This document shows, piece after piece, positions 33,259-42,369 of a stretch of 64,000 bases of DNA. Under the pieces are notes generated by a model. That model was not told the origin of the DNA. It saw only the letters and a program-made list of their open reading frames with translations, and ran no database searches. Both the position numbers and the translations under genes were made by a program. How positions within the stretch are numbered: position 1 is the stretch's first letter; every line of letters starts with the position of its first letter. Source of the stretch: Novosphingobium sp. CF614 (GTDB taxonomy: Bacteria; Pseudomonadota; Alphaproteobacteria; Sphingomonadales; Sphingomonadaceae); NCBI RefSeq assembly GCF_900113255.1, contig NZ_FOOR01000002.1, forward strand, positions 372,001-436,000, given 5' to 3'.

Positions 33259-35319
33259 TCAGCCGCCGGCCTTTCCGGCCAGCAGGGCCGGTGTCAGCAC
33301 TTGCGGCAGTTGCTCGGCCCTGCCGCTGCGATCGTACCAGACGTAGAGCGGCACCCCGGCCGCGCCCTGGGCGGTGAGATAGCGGGTGATCCCGGGATCG
33401 CGGCGAGTCCAGTCCCCGCGCAGGACGATCACGCCGGCCTTGTCGAAGGCCGCCTTGGTCTCCGTGCGCTCGATGGCGACGCCCTCGTTGACTTTGCAGG
33501 TCAGGCACCAGTCGGCGGTCATGTAGACGAACACCGGCCTGCCGCTGCGGCGCGCCTCGGCCAGCACCTCCTCGCCGAAAGGTCTCGCATCGAGGATGGA
33601 TTCGATCCGCGAGGGCGGCGGCGCTGGCTGAGGGAGCAGCAGCGGTCCGGTGAGAGCGAACATCACAGCGGCGAACGCCGGCACGGCGGCGGTCTGGCCC
33701 CGGCGCTGCCGCCAGCCCAGCCACGCGAGGGCAGCCACCACCATGCCGGCGCTGACAAGCGTGAGGGCGGCGAAACCGGCGCCGCCCACCTTCCAGGCCA
33801 GCCAGGCCAGCGCCGCCACCGTCAGCGCCATCGGCAGCGCCATCCAGCGGCGGAATTGCACCATCCAGGCGCCCGGCCGGGGCAGCCGCGTCCTCAGCGC
33901 GGGCACGAAAGCCACGGCCAGGAACGGCAGGGCGATACCCACCCCCAGTGCCGCGAACAGCAGCAGCGCGGGCAGGACTGGCAGCAGCAGCGCCGCGCCC
34001 ATGGCGGAGGCCATGAACGGCCCCGTGCAGGGGGTGGCGACGAAGGCGGCCAGCAGCCCGGTGGCGAAAGCGCCCTGGGTATAGCTGCGCGGCGAACCCG
34101 TGCCGACAAAGCCGGGCACGGCGAATTCGAACAGCCCCAGCAGGTTCGCGGTGATCGCCGCCGCCAGCAGCAGCAGCGCGACGACGACCAGCGGCTCCTG
34201 CAACTGGAACGCCCAGCCGACCTGCTCGCCCCCCGCCCGCAGCGCCAGCAGCAGCGCGCCCAGCGCCAGGCAGGCGGCGATCACGCCGGCCGCGTAGGCC
34301 AGCCCTTCGATCCGCGCGTGCGCCTCGCTTTCGCCGGCCCGGGCCAGGCTGAGCGCCTTCAGGCTGAGGATCGGGAAGACGCAGGGCATGACGTTGAGCA
34401 GCAGACCGCCCGCCAGCGCGGCCAGCAGCAGCCACGGCAGGGCGGGCAGCTTCGGGGCCTCGCCGCTGAACACCGGCACGCCGCCCTCCGGCACTTTGCC
34501 GGGCCTGCCCGCGAAGGAAACGCCGTTGCCGGCTTCGTCGAGCTTGAGCACGCCGCTGACCGCATCGCCGCCGCGCGGCTCGAACCTGGCGCGCGGGATC
34601 GTCACCAGCAGCAGGTCTCCCTTGCGCGCGAAGAGCTGCGGCGCGGCATAGTCGACCAGCTTGTCCTCGCGGATGAAGACATGCGGAGAAACCAGCTCCA
34701 CCGAGGCCGGCAGCGGGATCGCGAGGCGCAGGTCCCGGTCGCCGAGCGCCATCGCGGCTGGTCTGTCGAGCGGGGCGGGGAGGCGGCGGCCCCATTCGCC
34801 GAAATCGGCGGGCGGCGGAGCCTGGTCGGTGCGGGCGGAAGTGATGGCCACTTCCGCAGCGAGCCGTGCGCTTTCAGGCACGCAGATCTGGTCGGTGCAG
34901 GCCAGCCACTGCGCTTTCACCCGCACCGGCAGACGGCTTCCGGGCGCGGCATCGGCGGGCATGCTGAAAGGGACGAGGACCGCGTATTCGCTTTCATAGA
35001 CGTGGTTCATCAGGCCCTGAACGAGCAGGGTCTGGGGCACCGGATAGCGCGGCTCGCCCGTTTTCGCGCCCTTGGGCAGGGACCAGTCGAGCTGCATGCC
35101 GAGCCCCGCGTCGCCGGGATTCACCCAATAGCCGTGCCAGCCCGGCGCCGGCGTCATGCGGATCGCGAGCTGTGTTTCCGCGCCCGGCGCCGCCGCTGGG
35201 CCGGCGATCAGCTGCGCGGCGATATGATTGGGCTCCGCACGGGCAGTGCCGACCAGGCCCAGAAGTATCAGGACGTGACACAGGAATGCCATGGACAGGC
35301 AATAACGGCGCGAGATCAT
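33259..35319 (-). CDS. DsbD-like thiol:disulfide interchange protein
   Basis: A 686-residue membrane protein that should carry reducing power across the inner membrane to periplasmic partners. A signal peptide (residues 1-28) precedes an N-terminal periplasmic immunoglobulin-like domain of the ScsB/DsbD type (about 30-260), then eight or so helices (about 300-580) with the redox Cys in NVMPCVFPILSLK and VATPCTGPFMASAM, and a C-terminal thioredoxin-like domain with TADWCLTCK near residue 600. All six transport Cys seem present; two extra Cys in LACTDQICVPE match the N-terminal redox pair. ATG 35319 with GGAAG upstream was chosen. It is divergent from the alkaline phosphatase. Confidence 0.9.
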   Translation of the reverse strand: MISRRYCLSMAFLCHVLILLGLVGTARAEPNHIAAQLIAGPAAAPGAETQLAIRMTPAPGWHGYWVNPGDAGLGMQLDWSLPKGAKTGEPRYPVPQTLLVQGLMNHVYESEYAVLVPFSMPADAAPGSRLPVRVKAQWLACTDQICVPESARLAAEVAITSARTDQAPPPADFGEWGRRLPAPLDRPAAMALGDRDLRLAIPLPASVELVSPHVFIREDKLVDYAAPQLFARKGDLLLVTIPRARFEPRGGDAVSGVLKLDEAGNGVSFAGRPGKVPEGGVPVFSGEAPKLPALPWLLLAALAGGLLLNVMPCVFPILSLKALSLARAGESEAHARIEGLAYAAGVIAACLALGALLLALRAGGEQVGWAFQLQEPLVVVALLLLAAAITANLLGLFEFAVPGFVGTGSPRSYTQGAFATGLLAAFVATPCTGPFMASAMGAALLLPVLPALLLFAALGVGIALPFLAVAFVPALRTRLPRPGAWMVQFRRWMALPMALTVAALAWLAWKVGGAGFAALTLVSAGMVVAALAWLGWRQRRGQTAAVPAFAAVMFALTGPLLLPQPAPPPSRIESILDARPFGEEVLAEARRSGRPVFVYMTADWCLTCKVNEGVAIERTETKAAFDKAGVIVLRGDWTRRDPGITRYLTAQGAAGVPLYVWYDRSGRAEQLPQVLTPALLAGKAGG

Positions 35320-35418
35320 CAGGCTTCCGTGCGTTGGGCGGCCCTTGCGCCGGTTGCGCAATCCGTTCATCGACGCATCTGCCCGCATTGATCCGACATT
35401 TCAAGGAACCTCCCCCCG

Positions 35419-37104
35419 ATGCGCTCCGTTCTCCGTTCGGTCGTCCTCCCGCTGATCGCCCTCTCCGCCGCCCTTTCACCCCTGCCGTCCCTTGCCGATC
35501 CGGCACCCGCCGCCAGCCCGGCCCCGGCCGAAGCGCCCGCGCGGCCGCCCCGGCTGATCGTCGCCATTTCGGTCGACCAGTTTTCCGCCGATCTCTTCGC
35601 CCAGTACCGGGAGCATTTCTCGCATGGTTTCGCACGGCTGTTGACCGGCGCGGTGTTCCCTTCCGGCTTCCAGTCGCACGCCGCGACCGAGACTTGCCCC
35701 GGCCACTCCACGCTGCTCACCGGGGTGCACCCGGCGCGCACCGGGATCATCGCCAACAACTGGTTCGCTCCCGGCATCGGCCGCAAGGACAAGCAGGTCT
35801 ACTGCGCCGAAGACGAGACCAACCCACAGAGCACTTCGGAAGAACCCGTGGTCTCGTCCGGACACCTCAAGGCGCCGACCCTGGGGGACCTGATGAAGCG
35901 GAAGAACCCGGCCGCGCTCAACGTCGCCGTCTCGGCCAAGGATCGCGCGGTGGTTATGATGAGCGGCCATACCGCCGACGCCGCGTACTGGTTCAAGGGC
36001 AAGGGCTTCACCAGCTTCGCGGACCGCGCGCTTTCGCCCGCCGCCCAGGCGGAGAACGCGGCCCTGGCCGATGCCATCGGCCAGGGCGCGGGCGCGTTGC
36101 CGATGCCGGACTGGTGCGCCTCGCTCGACCGGGCGCTGCCGCTCGGAGACTTTTCGATCGGCACTTACAGGTTCCCGCTCAAGGCCGGCGACTTCAAGGG
36201 CTTCGCCGCGAGCCCGCGCATGGATGCCGCCACCACCGACATGGCCGTGCGCCTGGTGGACGAGACCGGGATGGGCAAGGACAATGTCACCGACGTGCTT
36301 TCGGTCAGCTACTCGGCGACCGACAAGGTCGGCCATGCCTATGGCACCGAAGGCGTGGAGATGTGCATCCAGATGGCGCAGCTCGACCGGACCATCGGCA
36401 CCCTGCTCGACGCGCTCGATGCGCGCGGGATCGATTATCTCGTCGTGCTGAGCGCCGATCACGGCGGCATCGACGCGCCCGAGCGGCTTCGGGAGCATGG
36501 CGTGCCCGATGCCTCGCGGCTCGACCCGGCGCTCACCAGCGCGGCGCTGTCCGAGGCGGTTTCCAGCGAGACCGGGATCACCGCGAAGTCCGGCCCGCTG
36601 CTCTACGGCGCGGGTGGTTCGGGCGACATCTGGCTGGCCGACGGGCTGAGCGGCAAGCAGCGCAGGAAAGTGATCGCCGCGCTTGTCGCCCGGCTCAAGG
36701 CCAATCCGCAAGTCGCGGCGGTCTACACCGCCGACGAACTGGCCAAGGTCAGGGTTCCGCGCGGCAACCCGCAGGACTGGACGATGATCGAGCGCGTCGC
36801 CGCTTCGTTCAATCCCGCGCATTCGGGCCAGGTGCTGATGATGACCGGGCGTGCGGTCGTGCCCGGCACCAAGCCGGTTCCCGGCTATACCGCCACCCAC
36901 GGCAGCCCCTGGGACTATGACCGGCGCGTGCCGATGCTGTTCTGGCGCAAGGGGCTGACGCACGAGGAGCAGCCGCAGCCGGTCGAGACCGTCGACATCG
37001 CGCCGACCCTGGCCGCGCACATCGGGCTGCCCGAGCCAGTGGGAACATGGGACGGCAGGTGTCTCGACATCGACGGTTCGCGGGCCGATACCTGCGCGCG
37101 ATGA
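35419..37104 (+). CDS. alkaline phosphatase, Thr-nucleophile (PafA/SPAP type)
   Basis: A 561-residue secreted phosphomonoesterase of the nucleotide-pyrophosphatase/alkaline phosphatase superfamily. The signal peptide ends near SLADP. The metal site is complete: the Asp of AISVDQFSADLF, the Thr nucleophile in ATETCPGHSTLLTG (Thr near 92), YSATDKVGHAYG, VLSADHGGID and the C-terminal ATHGSPWDYDRRVPM His. A Thr rather than Ser nucleophile groups it with the alkaline phosphatase of Sphingomonas strain BSAR-1 and with PafA. Such enzymes release phosphate from organic phosphoesters. Its stop overlaps the start of the next gene (ATGA). No Pho box was recognised just upstream. Confidence 0.92.
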   Translation: MRSVLRSVVLPLIALSAALSPLPSLADPAPAASPAPAEAPARPPRLIVAISVDQFSADLFAQYREHFSHGFARLLTGAVFPSGFQSHAATETCPGHSTLLTGVHPARTGIIANNWFAPGIGRKDKQVYCAEDETNPQSTSEEPVVSSGHLKAPTLGDLMKRKNPAALNVAVSAKDRAVVMMSGHTADAAYWFKGKGFTSFADRALSPAAQAENAALADAIGQGAGALPMPDWCASLDRALPLGDFSIGTYRFPLKAGDFKGFAASPRMDAATTDMAVRLVDETGMGKDNVTDVLSVSYSATDKVGHAYGTEGVEMCIQMAQLDRTIGTLLDALDARGIDYLVVLSADHGGIDAPERLREHGVPDASRLDPALTSAALSEAVSSETGITAKSGPLLYGAGGSGDIWLADGLSGKQRRKVIAALVARLKANPQVAAVYTADELAKVRVPRGNPQDWTMIERVAASFNPAHSGQVLMMTGRAVVPGTKPVPGYTATHGSPWDYDRRVPMLFWRKGLTHEEQPQPVETVDIAPTLAAHIGLPEPVGTWDGRCLDIDGSRADTCAR

Positions 37105-38357
37105 GCGACTCGGATACCAATGCGAAGCCCGCGGGCGAGACCCGCGACCTGACTATCCTGGGCGGCGGCCTCGTCGGCATGACGCTGGCACTCGCCGCCG
37201 CCCGGGCCGGGATCACCAGTCACGTGATCGACCGTGCCGACCCGGCGGACCTCGTCGCCGAGGGCGCGGACGGACGCGCCTCGGCGATCTCGACCGCGAG
37301 CTGGAACCTGTTCCGCAACATCGGCATCGCCGAAAGCCTCGCGCCGCTCGGCTGCCCGATCGATTCGATCGCCGTGACCGACGGGATGAAGCCGGGCCGA
37401 ATCGATTTCACACCCAAGCCTGGCGGGGAATTGCTCGGGGGTTCGCTCGGGCGCATGTTCGCCAACCGCGACTTGCGCATCGCGCTGTTCGATGCCGCGC
37501 GCGGCGAACCGAACATCGCCTGGCATGTCGGGACCGAGGCGGTGCGCCGCGATCGCGGCCCGCACAGCGTCGAGGTGGAACTGGCGGACGGGCACGTACT
37601 GCGCGCCTCGCTGCTGGTCGCGGCGGAAGGCCGCCAGTCGCCCACCCGCGACGAGGCCGGCTTCGCGCTCGCCAAGTGGGACTACCAGCACCGCGCGATG
37701 GTGACGGCGCTGTTTCATGACAAGCCGCACGAAAACACGGCCTGGGAAATCTTCTACCCCGCCGGCCCCTTCGCGCTGCTGCCCCTGCTCGACGATGCCG
37801 AAGGCCGCCACCGCAGCGCGCTGGTCTGGACCGTGGCGGAGAAGGACGCCGCCGGGGTGATCGCCATGAACGACGCGATGTTCGTCAACGAGGTTGCCGG
37901 GCGCATGCACGGGGTGCTCGGCGCGATCTCGCTCGCGGCGCCGCGCATGAGCTATCCCTTGCGCTTCCACCACGCCGGCAAGGTCGTCGGCCAGCGTCTC
38001 GCGGTGATCGGCGATGCCGCGCATGGCATGCATCCGATCGCCGGACAGGGCCTCAATCTGGGCCTGCGCGACGTTGGCGCGCTGGTCGAGGTCCTGGCCG
38101 AGGGCATGCGGCTCGGCCTGGAGCCGGGCGACGCGCAGCTGCTCGCCCGCTACGAGAAGTGGCGCAGCCTCGATGCCTTCATGGTCATGTCCGTTACCGA
38201 CGGCCTGACCCGCCTGTTCGGCGTTCCCGGCCGCCTGCCCAGCGCCGCGCGCCGCCTGGGCATGGGCGCGGTGCAGCGCCTGCCGGCCCTGAAGCGCTTC
38301 TTCATGGACGAGGCCCGGGGAATGTCGGGTAAGCTGCCCGCGCTGCTGCGGGGCTGA
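37101..38357 (+). CDS. UbiH/UbiF/COQ6-family FAD-dependent hydroxylase
   Basis: A 418-residue flavoprotein monooxygenase of the ubiquinone-biosynthesis type. The FAD-binding motif is at the N-terminus (TILGGGLVGMTLALAAARAG), the DG/RASAIS segment follows near residue 55, and the second FAD motif VIGDAAHGMHPIAGQGLNLG lies at about 302-321. The ring position hydroxylated cannot be inferred. ATG 37101 overlaps the phosphatase stop by four bases, so the pair is translated together, although no functional link is obvious. Confidence 0.93.
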   Translation: MSDSDTNAKPAGETRDLTILGGGLVGMTLALAAARAGITSHVIDRADPADLVAEGADGRASAISTASWNLFRNIGIAESLAPLGCPIDSIAVTDGMKPGRIDFTPKPGGELLGGSLGRMFANRDLRIALFDAARGEPNIAWHVGTEAVRRDRGPHSVEVELADGHVLRASLLVAAEGRQSPTRDEAGFALAKWDYQHRAMVTALFHDKPHENTAWEIFYPAGPFALLPLLDDAEGRHRSALVWTVAEKDAAGVIAMNDAMFVNEVAGRMHGVLGAISLAAPRMSYPLRFHHAGKVVGQRLAVIGDAAHGMHPIAGQGLNLGLRDVGALVEVLAEGMRLGLEPGDAQLLARYEKWRSLDAFMVMSVTDGLTRLFGVPGRLPSAARRLGMGAVQRLPALKRFFMDEARGMSGKLPALLRG

Positions 38358-38565
38358 ACCCGATTCCCACTTCGGGCGAGACAACCGCGTTTTGTTGATA
38401 TGGCGCAATGACGCCGCGAGATCGGCGCCATACACGCGGTGCCGTTCCCCATCGCCACCGCGTCCGGCACGGCCTTGAAAGCGGCCTGCGGGCGTCGCCG
38501 TGCGGCGCCATATCCGGGCGTCTTGGGGACCTCATTCAAAGAAATGCGAACGAATGTCATTAGCG

Positions 38566-38594
38566 TTGACAGTGCGATCGATTCGCAATAGCGG
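38566..38594 (+). promoter_or_regulatory. promoter with internal palindrome upstream of TonB receptor
   Basis: TTGACA (38566-38571), a 17-base spacer and a weak TAGCGG -10 precede the receptor start by about 30 bases. The spacer contains the dyad TGCGATCGATTCGCA (38573-38587; arms TGCGA/TCGCA), a good position for a repressor. An AATG-N11-CATT dyad lies just upstream. Given the iron-uptake genes downstream, a Fur or other iron-responsive repressor is a reasonable guess, but the sites do not clearly match the Fur consensus. Confidence 0.5.
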
Positions 38595-38624
38595 TCCGCC
38601 CACCAAATGGGGGGAACCAGCTAA

Positions 38625-40880
38625 ATGTCCAATTCATTGTTCACGTCTGTCCGTGCAGTTCCTGTCTCGCTAGCCGCCGCCATGCTGATGGCCGGGCCCG
38701 CCTTCGCCGCGGAGGATACCGGCGAGGCCGATCGGGCGGACCAGGATGCCATCCTGGTCAAGGGCCAGCACGAGGAAATCGACCTTCCGGTGGTGCGCGG
38801 CCCGATCATCGACGTACCGCAGATGGTCAACGTCATTACCACCGAGACGCTGCGCGATCGCCAGGTGATTTCGCTTGAGCAGGCGCTGCGCAACGTGGCC
38901 GGCGTCACCACGCAGATCGGTGAGGGCGGGGTCGTCAACGGCGACCAGTTCTTCATTCGCGGCCAGTCGGCGAAGAACGACATTTTTACGGACGGCCTGC
39001 GCGATTTCGGCGCGTTCACGCGTGACAGCTTCAACTATGAATCGGTTGAAGTCCTGAAAGGCTCCTCCTCCACGGCCTTGGGCCGGGGCGTGTCGGGCGG
39101 CGCGATCAACACCACCTCGAAGGCGCCCGCCACCACCGATTTCTTCAGCATGAACGGATCGGCGGGTTCGGCGAATTACGGCCGCGTCACCGTGGATGCG
39201 AACAAGGCGCTCACCGACAGTATCGGCGTTCGCCTCAATTTCATGGCTCACCAGAATGACTCGGCCGACCGCGATCTGGTCGAATCGAGGCGCTGGGGCT
39301 TCGCGCCCGCCGTCGGCATCGGGATCGGCCAGCGCACCAGCCTGACCCTGGTCTACTTCCATCAGGAAGAAACCCGGGTGCCGGACTATGGCGTGCCGGT
39401 GGCGGTTACCACGCCGACGGACGACATTGAGCTTCCGGTCACCGAGCTTGGCGTGCCGCGTTCCAATTTCTACGGCTACACAGCAGATACCGACAGGGTC
39501 AACGTCCACACCGTGACCGCGAAGTTGCGGCACCAGGCAAATGACTGGCTGAGTTTCACCAGCGATACGAAACTGGGTGTTTACAAGCGCTATTTCCGGC
39601 AGACCGTAGCCTCCTGCCCGGCCGCGACCTGCGGCAATCTGCTGATCGACGGCAATACCGCGACTGTTCCGGTCGCCACCATGGGTGGTCCCGGCCCCTA
39701 TGACCAGACCACCAAGGGCATCCAGAACGTCTCGACCGCGCTCATCACCAAGCCCATCGGCGGCATGCGCAACGAACTGGTGCTGGGGATCGACTTCTCC
39801 TACCAGACCAATGACCGGACCCAGTTCAACTACGCGGCGACTCGCGCGGCCAAGGACCTGTTCGATCCGGCGCACGATCCGTCGCCCGCCCTGTCGGCGA
39901 CGCTCAACAACATCCGCGACACGCGCGGCACCGACATCTCCTTCTTCATCGACGAGCGGCTTTGGTTCACGCCCGAATTCTCGGTGGATGCCGGGCTTCG
40001 CTTCCAGCATTTCGTCAATCGGCAGGACCAGACCAGCTACGCCGTCCTGACGTGCAACGGCGTGGGCAGCACCACCGCCATTGACTGCGATTTCACGCGC
40101 AAGTCCGTGCACAATCTTTGGAATCCCAAGGTTTCCGCGATTTGGGAACCGTCCGACGATGCGAGCTTCTATGTAAGCTACAGCAAGGCGGCCGTCCCGC
40201 CGGGCAATTCCATCGGCAATGGCGACGCACTGTCCGCGCTGGCCACCAATGGCACCATCAGTACGGCCGACCTCGACCCGGAAAAGACCGAGACTTTCGA
40301 TATCGGCGCCAAATTCGGGCTGTTTCACAACAAGCTGCTGGTTCAAACAGCCGTGTACCAGATCAACCGGGACAACGCGAAAGAGACCGACTCCAGCGGC
40401 AATCTCTTTGCGTCGTCGGAGCCCAAGCAGCGGCTTCGCGGCTTCGAACTGGGCCTGAGCGGCGCTGTCAGCAAGGAACTGCTGCTGACGGCCAACTATT
40501 CCTATGTCGATGCGGAAATCCGCGAATCCTTCTCAAGCAACGTGGTGGAAGACAGCGTCGGCAACCAGGTCCGCTATGTTCCCAAGCACGCGGCGTCGGC
40601 CTGGGCAACCTGGAAACCGGTGGACGGTTCCCTGGCCGGCCTGGAGGTTGGCGGCGGACTCAACTACCAGTCCAAGGTCTATCTCAACAACCTCAACACC
40701 CAGGTGGCGCCGTCTTATGTCGTGTTCGATGCCTTGCTGGGTTACGATTTTGGTAATTACCGCATCGCGCTCAACGGCTATAACCTGACCGACAAGCTCT
40801 ATTATGCCCAGGTGAACGGCGGCCGGGTGCTGCCCGCCGCAGGCCGCACCTTCGTGGCGACGCTGGGTGTTGCCTTCTGA
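38625..40880 (+). CDS. TonB-dependent siderophore receptor (Fiu-like)
   Basis: A 751-residue outer membrane receptor. The signal peptide ends at AFAAE (about residue 28); the plug domain spans about 50-165 (DVPQMVNVITTETLRDRQVI, FFIRGQSAKNDIFTDGLRDF, VLKGSSSTALGRGVSGGAIN), and the rest forms the 22-strand barrel ending in an aromatic residue (GVAF). The sequence is closest to catecholate receptors of the Fiu/CirA type. It is followed by a PiuC-like dioxygenase and a PepSY protein, the usual companions of Fiu-type receptors, which strongly supports iron uptake. GGGGAACC lies before the ATG. Confidence 0.94.
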   Translation: MSNSLFTSVRAVPVSLAAAMLMAGPAFAAEDTGEADRADQDAILVKGQHEEIDLPVVRGPIIDVPQMVNVITTETLRDRQVISLEQALRNVAGVTTQIGEGGVVNGDQFFIRGQSAKNDIFTDGLRDFGAFTRDSFNYESVEVLKGSSSTALGRGVSGGAINTTSKAPATTDFFSMNGSAGSANYGRVTVDANKALTDSIGVRLNFMAHQNDSADRDLVESRRWGFAPAVGIGIGQRTSLTLVYFHQEETRVPDYGVPVAVTTPTDDIELPVTELGVPRSNFYGYTADTDRVNVHTVTAKLRHQANDWLSFTSDTKLGVYKRYFRQTVASCPAATCGNLLIDGNTATVPVATMGGPGPYDQTTKGIQNVSTALITKPIGGMRNELVLGIDFSYQTNDRTQFNYAATRAAKDLFDPAHDPSPALSATLNNIRDTRGTDISFFIDERLWFTPEFSVDAGLRFQHFVNRQDQTSYAVLTCNGVGSTTAIDCDFTRKSVHNLWNPKVSAIWEPSDDASFYVSYSKAAVPPGNSIGNGDALSALATNGTISTADLDPEKTETFDIGAKFGLFHNKLLVQTAVYQINRDNAKETDSSGNLFASSEPKQRLRGFELGLSGAVSKELLLTANYSYVDAEIRESFSSNVVEDSVGNQVRYVPKHAASAWATWKPVDGSLAGLEVGGGLNYQSKVYLNNLNTQVAPSYVVFDALLGYDFGNYRIALNGYNLTDKLYYAQVNGGRVLPAAGRTFVATLGVAF

Positions 40881-40905
40881 TCCCGCGCCCGGGCAGAAGA
40901 CCGGG

Positions 40906-40931
40906 GGACCGGCCGCATGGCCGGCCGGTCC
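40906..40931 (+). promoter_or_regulatory. intercistronic hairpin between receptor and PiuC gene
   Basis: GGACCGGCC (40906-40914) and GGCCGGTCC (40923-40931) form a nine-base-pair stem with an eight-base loop and no trailing T run. It ends 27 bases before the PiuC-like start and may reduce read-through or stabilise the receptor message. Confidence 0.5.
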
Positions 40932-40958
40932 TCCACCGCTTTCCCGAAGGACTTCGCC

Positions 40959-41642
40959 ATGCTGATCCGCATTCCCGGCCTGCTCTCGCCCGAGGAGCTG
41001 GCCCATTGCCGCAAGGTACTGACCGAGACCGCCTGGGTCGACGGGCGCGTCACGGCCGGGGTGCAGTCGGCGATCGCCAAGCACAACCTGCAAGTCCCGG
41101 AAGATGCACCGCAGGCGCAGGCGCTGGGTCAGATCATTCTCAAGGCGCTTGGCACGAACGTGACGTTCAACGCCGCCGCGCTGCCGCTGCGCGTGTTTCC
41201 GCCGCTGTTCAACCGCTATGACGAAGGCATGGGCTTCACCGCCCATGTCGACAACGCGATCCGCTACGTCGCCAGCGCGCGCCAGCGCATACGCACGGAC
41301 GTGTCCTCCACCCTGTTCCTCAGCGAGCCCGACGAATACGACGGCGGCGAACTGGTGATCGAGGACAGCTATGGCGAGCAGCGGGTGAAATTCGCCGCCG
41401 GCGACCTCGCGCTCTACCCCGCCGACAGCCTGCACCGGGTGGAACCGGTGACGCGCGGAAGCCGCTGGGCCGCGTTCTTCTGGAGCCAGTCGATGGTCCG
41501 CGACGATGCCACCCGCGCGCTGCTCTACAACTTCGATCGTTCGATCACGCTGGTCCGCGCCGAACTGGGGGACGGCCATCCAGCGGTGCTGGGCATTACT
41601 TCCACCTATCACAACCTTCTCAGGAAATGGGCCGAACTGTAA
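40959..41642 (+). CDS. piuC: Fe(II)/2-oxoglutarate dioxygenase, PiuC (PKHX) type
   Basis: A 227-residue cytoplasmic dioxygenase, the family partner of siderophore receptors. The iron site is complete: His96 and Asp98 in TAHVDNAIR and the distal His159 in ADSLHRVEPV, with the 2-oxoglutarate-binding Arg shortly after (VTRGSRWAAFFWSQS). The N-terminal MLIRIPGLLSPEELAHCR is the family start, with GAAGGA eight bases upstream; a start at 40917 would add 14 non-conserved residues. Its stop is directly followed by the start codon of the PepSY gene. Confidence 0.93.
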   Translation: MLIRIPGLLSPEELAHCRKVLTETAWVDGRVTAGVQSAIAKHNLQVPEDAPQAQALGQIILKALGTNVTFNAAALPLRVFPPLFNRYDEGMGFTAHVDNAIRYVASARQRIRTDVSSTLFLSEPDEYDGGELVIEDSYGEQRVKFAAGDLALYPADSLHRVEPVTRGSRWAAFFWSQSMVRDDATRALLYNFDRSITLVRAELGDGHPAVLGITSTYHNLLRKWAEL

Positions 41643-42332
41643 ATGGCTTTTCGTTTCAACCAGTCGGGCCTGCTGTTCGTCCCGGTCAAATGGCAGCGCG
41701 TGGCCTTCGTCCGCTGGCTGCGGCGCATTCACGCCTGGACCGGTTTCTGGGGGGCGATCCTGTTCTTCATGCTCGGCCTGTCCGGCATCCTGCTCAATCA
41801 TCGCTCGATCATGAAGCTGGACACCGGCGAACCCGTGGAAGTTAGCGCGATGGATATTGCCGTGAACCCGACGCTCCTGCCCGATCGCGATGCGCTTGGG
41901 CGCTGGGCGGCAAAGGAATTCGGCCTCACCGCCGAAGCCCGCCCGCCGCGCCGCAAGGGCGGCGGGGAAGACGCGCCAAAGGGGCGCAAGAGCTTCCTCG
42001 GCCGGGAACGGCAGGAGGCCGAGAAGTGGGAGCTGGCGTTCTCCCAGCCCAACGGCAGGGTCACCGTGGAATACACGCCGGGCTCGCGCAGCGTCTCGGT
42101 CCGGCAGGACGCGGAAAACCTGCTCGGCGTCCTGAAGAACCTGCACAAGGGCACCGGCCTCGGCGTCCTGTGGGTACTGTTCCTCGATACCATCGCCGGG
42201 GCGCTGGTGGCGATGAGCCTGACCGGCTTTCTGCTGTGGACGCGGCTGCACGGCAGCCGGATCCTGGCCGGCGGGATCGTCGCCGCCAGCCTCGGCCTGG
42301 CCCTGACCGCGGCCTGGCCTCACCTCCTGTAG
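41643..42332 (+). CDS. PepSY-associated transmembrane protein
   Basis: A 229-residue membrane protein with an N-terminal helix (WGAILFFMLGLSGILLNHR), a periplasmic part of about 130 residues and C-terminal helices. The spacing of the RRIHAWTGFWG and LKNLHKGTGLGVLWVLFLDT segments, each with a His, fits the PepSY-TM family that forms membrane-bound reductases for siderophore-bound iron. It starts right at the PiuC stop (TAA-ATG), so it is the third gene of the iron-uptake operon. The substrate is inferred from context. Confidence 0.85.
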   Translation: MAFRFNQSGLLFVPVKWQRVAFVRWLRRIHAWTGFWGAILFFMLGLSGILLNHRSIMKLDTGEPVEVSAMDIAVNPTLLPDRDALGRWAAKEFGLTAEARPPRRKGGGEDAPKGRKSFLGRERQEAEKWELAFSQPNGRVTVEYTPGSRSVSVRQDAENLLGVLKNLHKGTGLGVLWVLFLDTIAGALVAMSLTGFLLWTRLHGSRILAGGIVAASLGLALTAAWPHLL

Positions 42333-42357
42333 GCCGGGCGGAGGCGCCCGCCCGGCC
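42332..42357. terminator. GC-rich hairpin between convergent genes
   Basis: GGCCGGGCGG (42332-42341) and CCGCCCGGCC (42348-42357) form a ten-base-pair stem with a six-base loop, overlapping the PepSY stop. It lies between convergent transcription units and could serve both, though neither side has a T run. The same stem sequence recurs in the leader of the cation exporter gene at 42955-43002. Confidence 0.45.
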
Positions 42358-42369
42358 GACCGGCCGATT

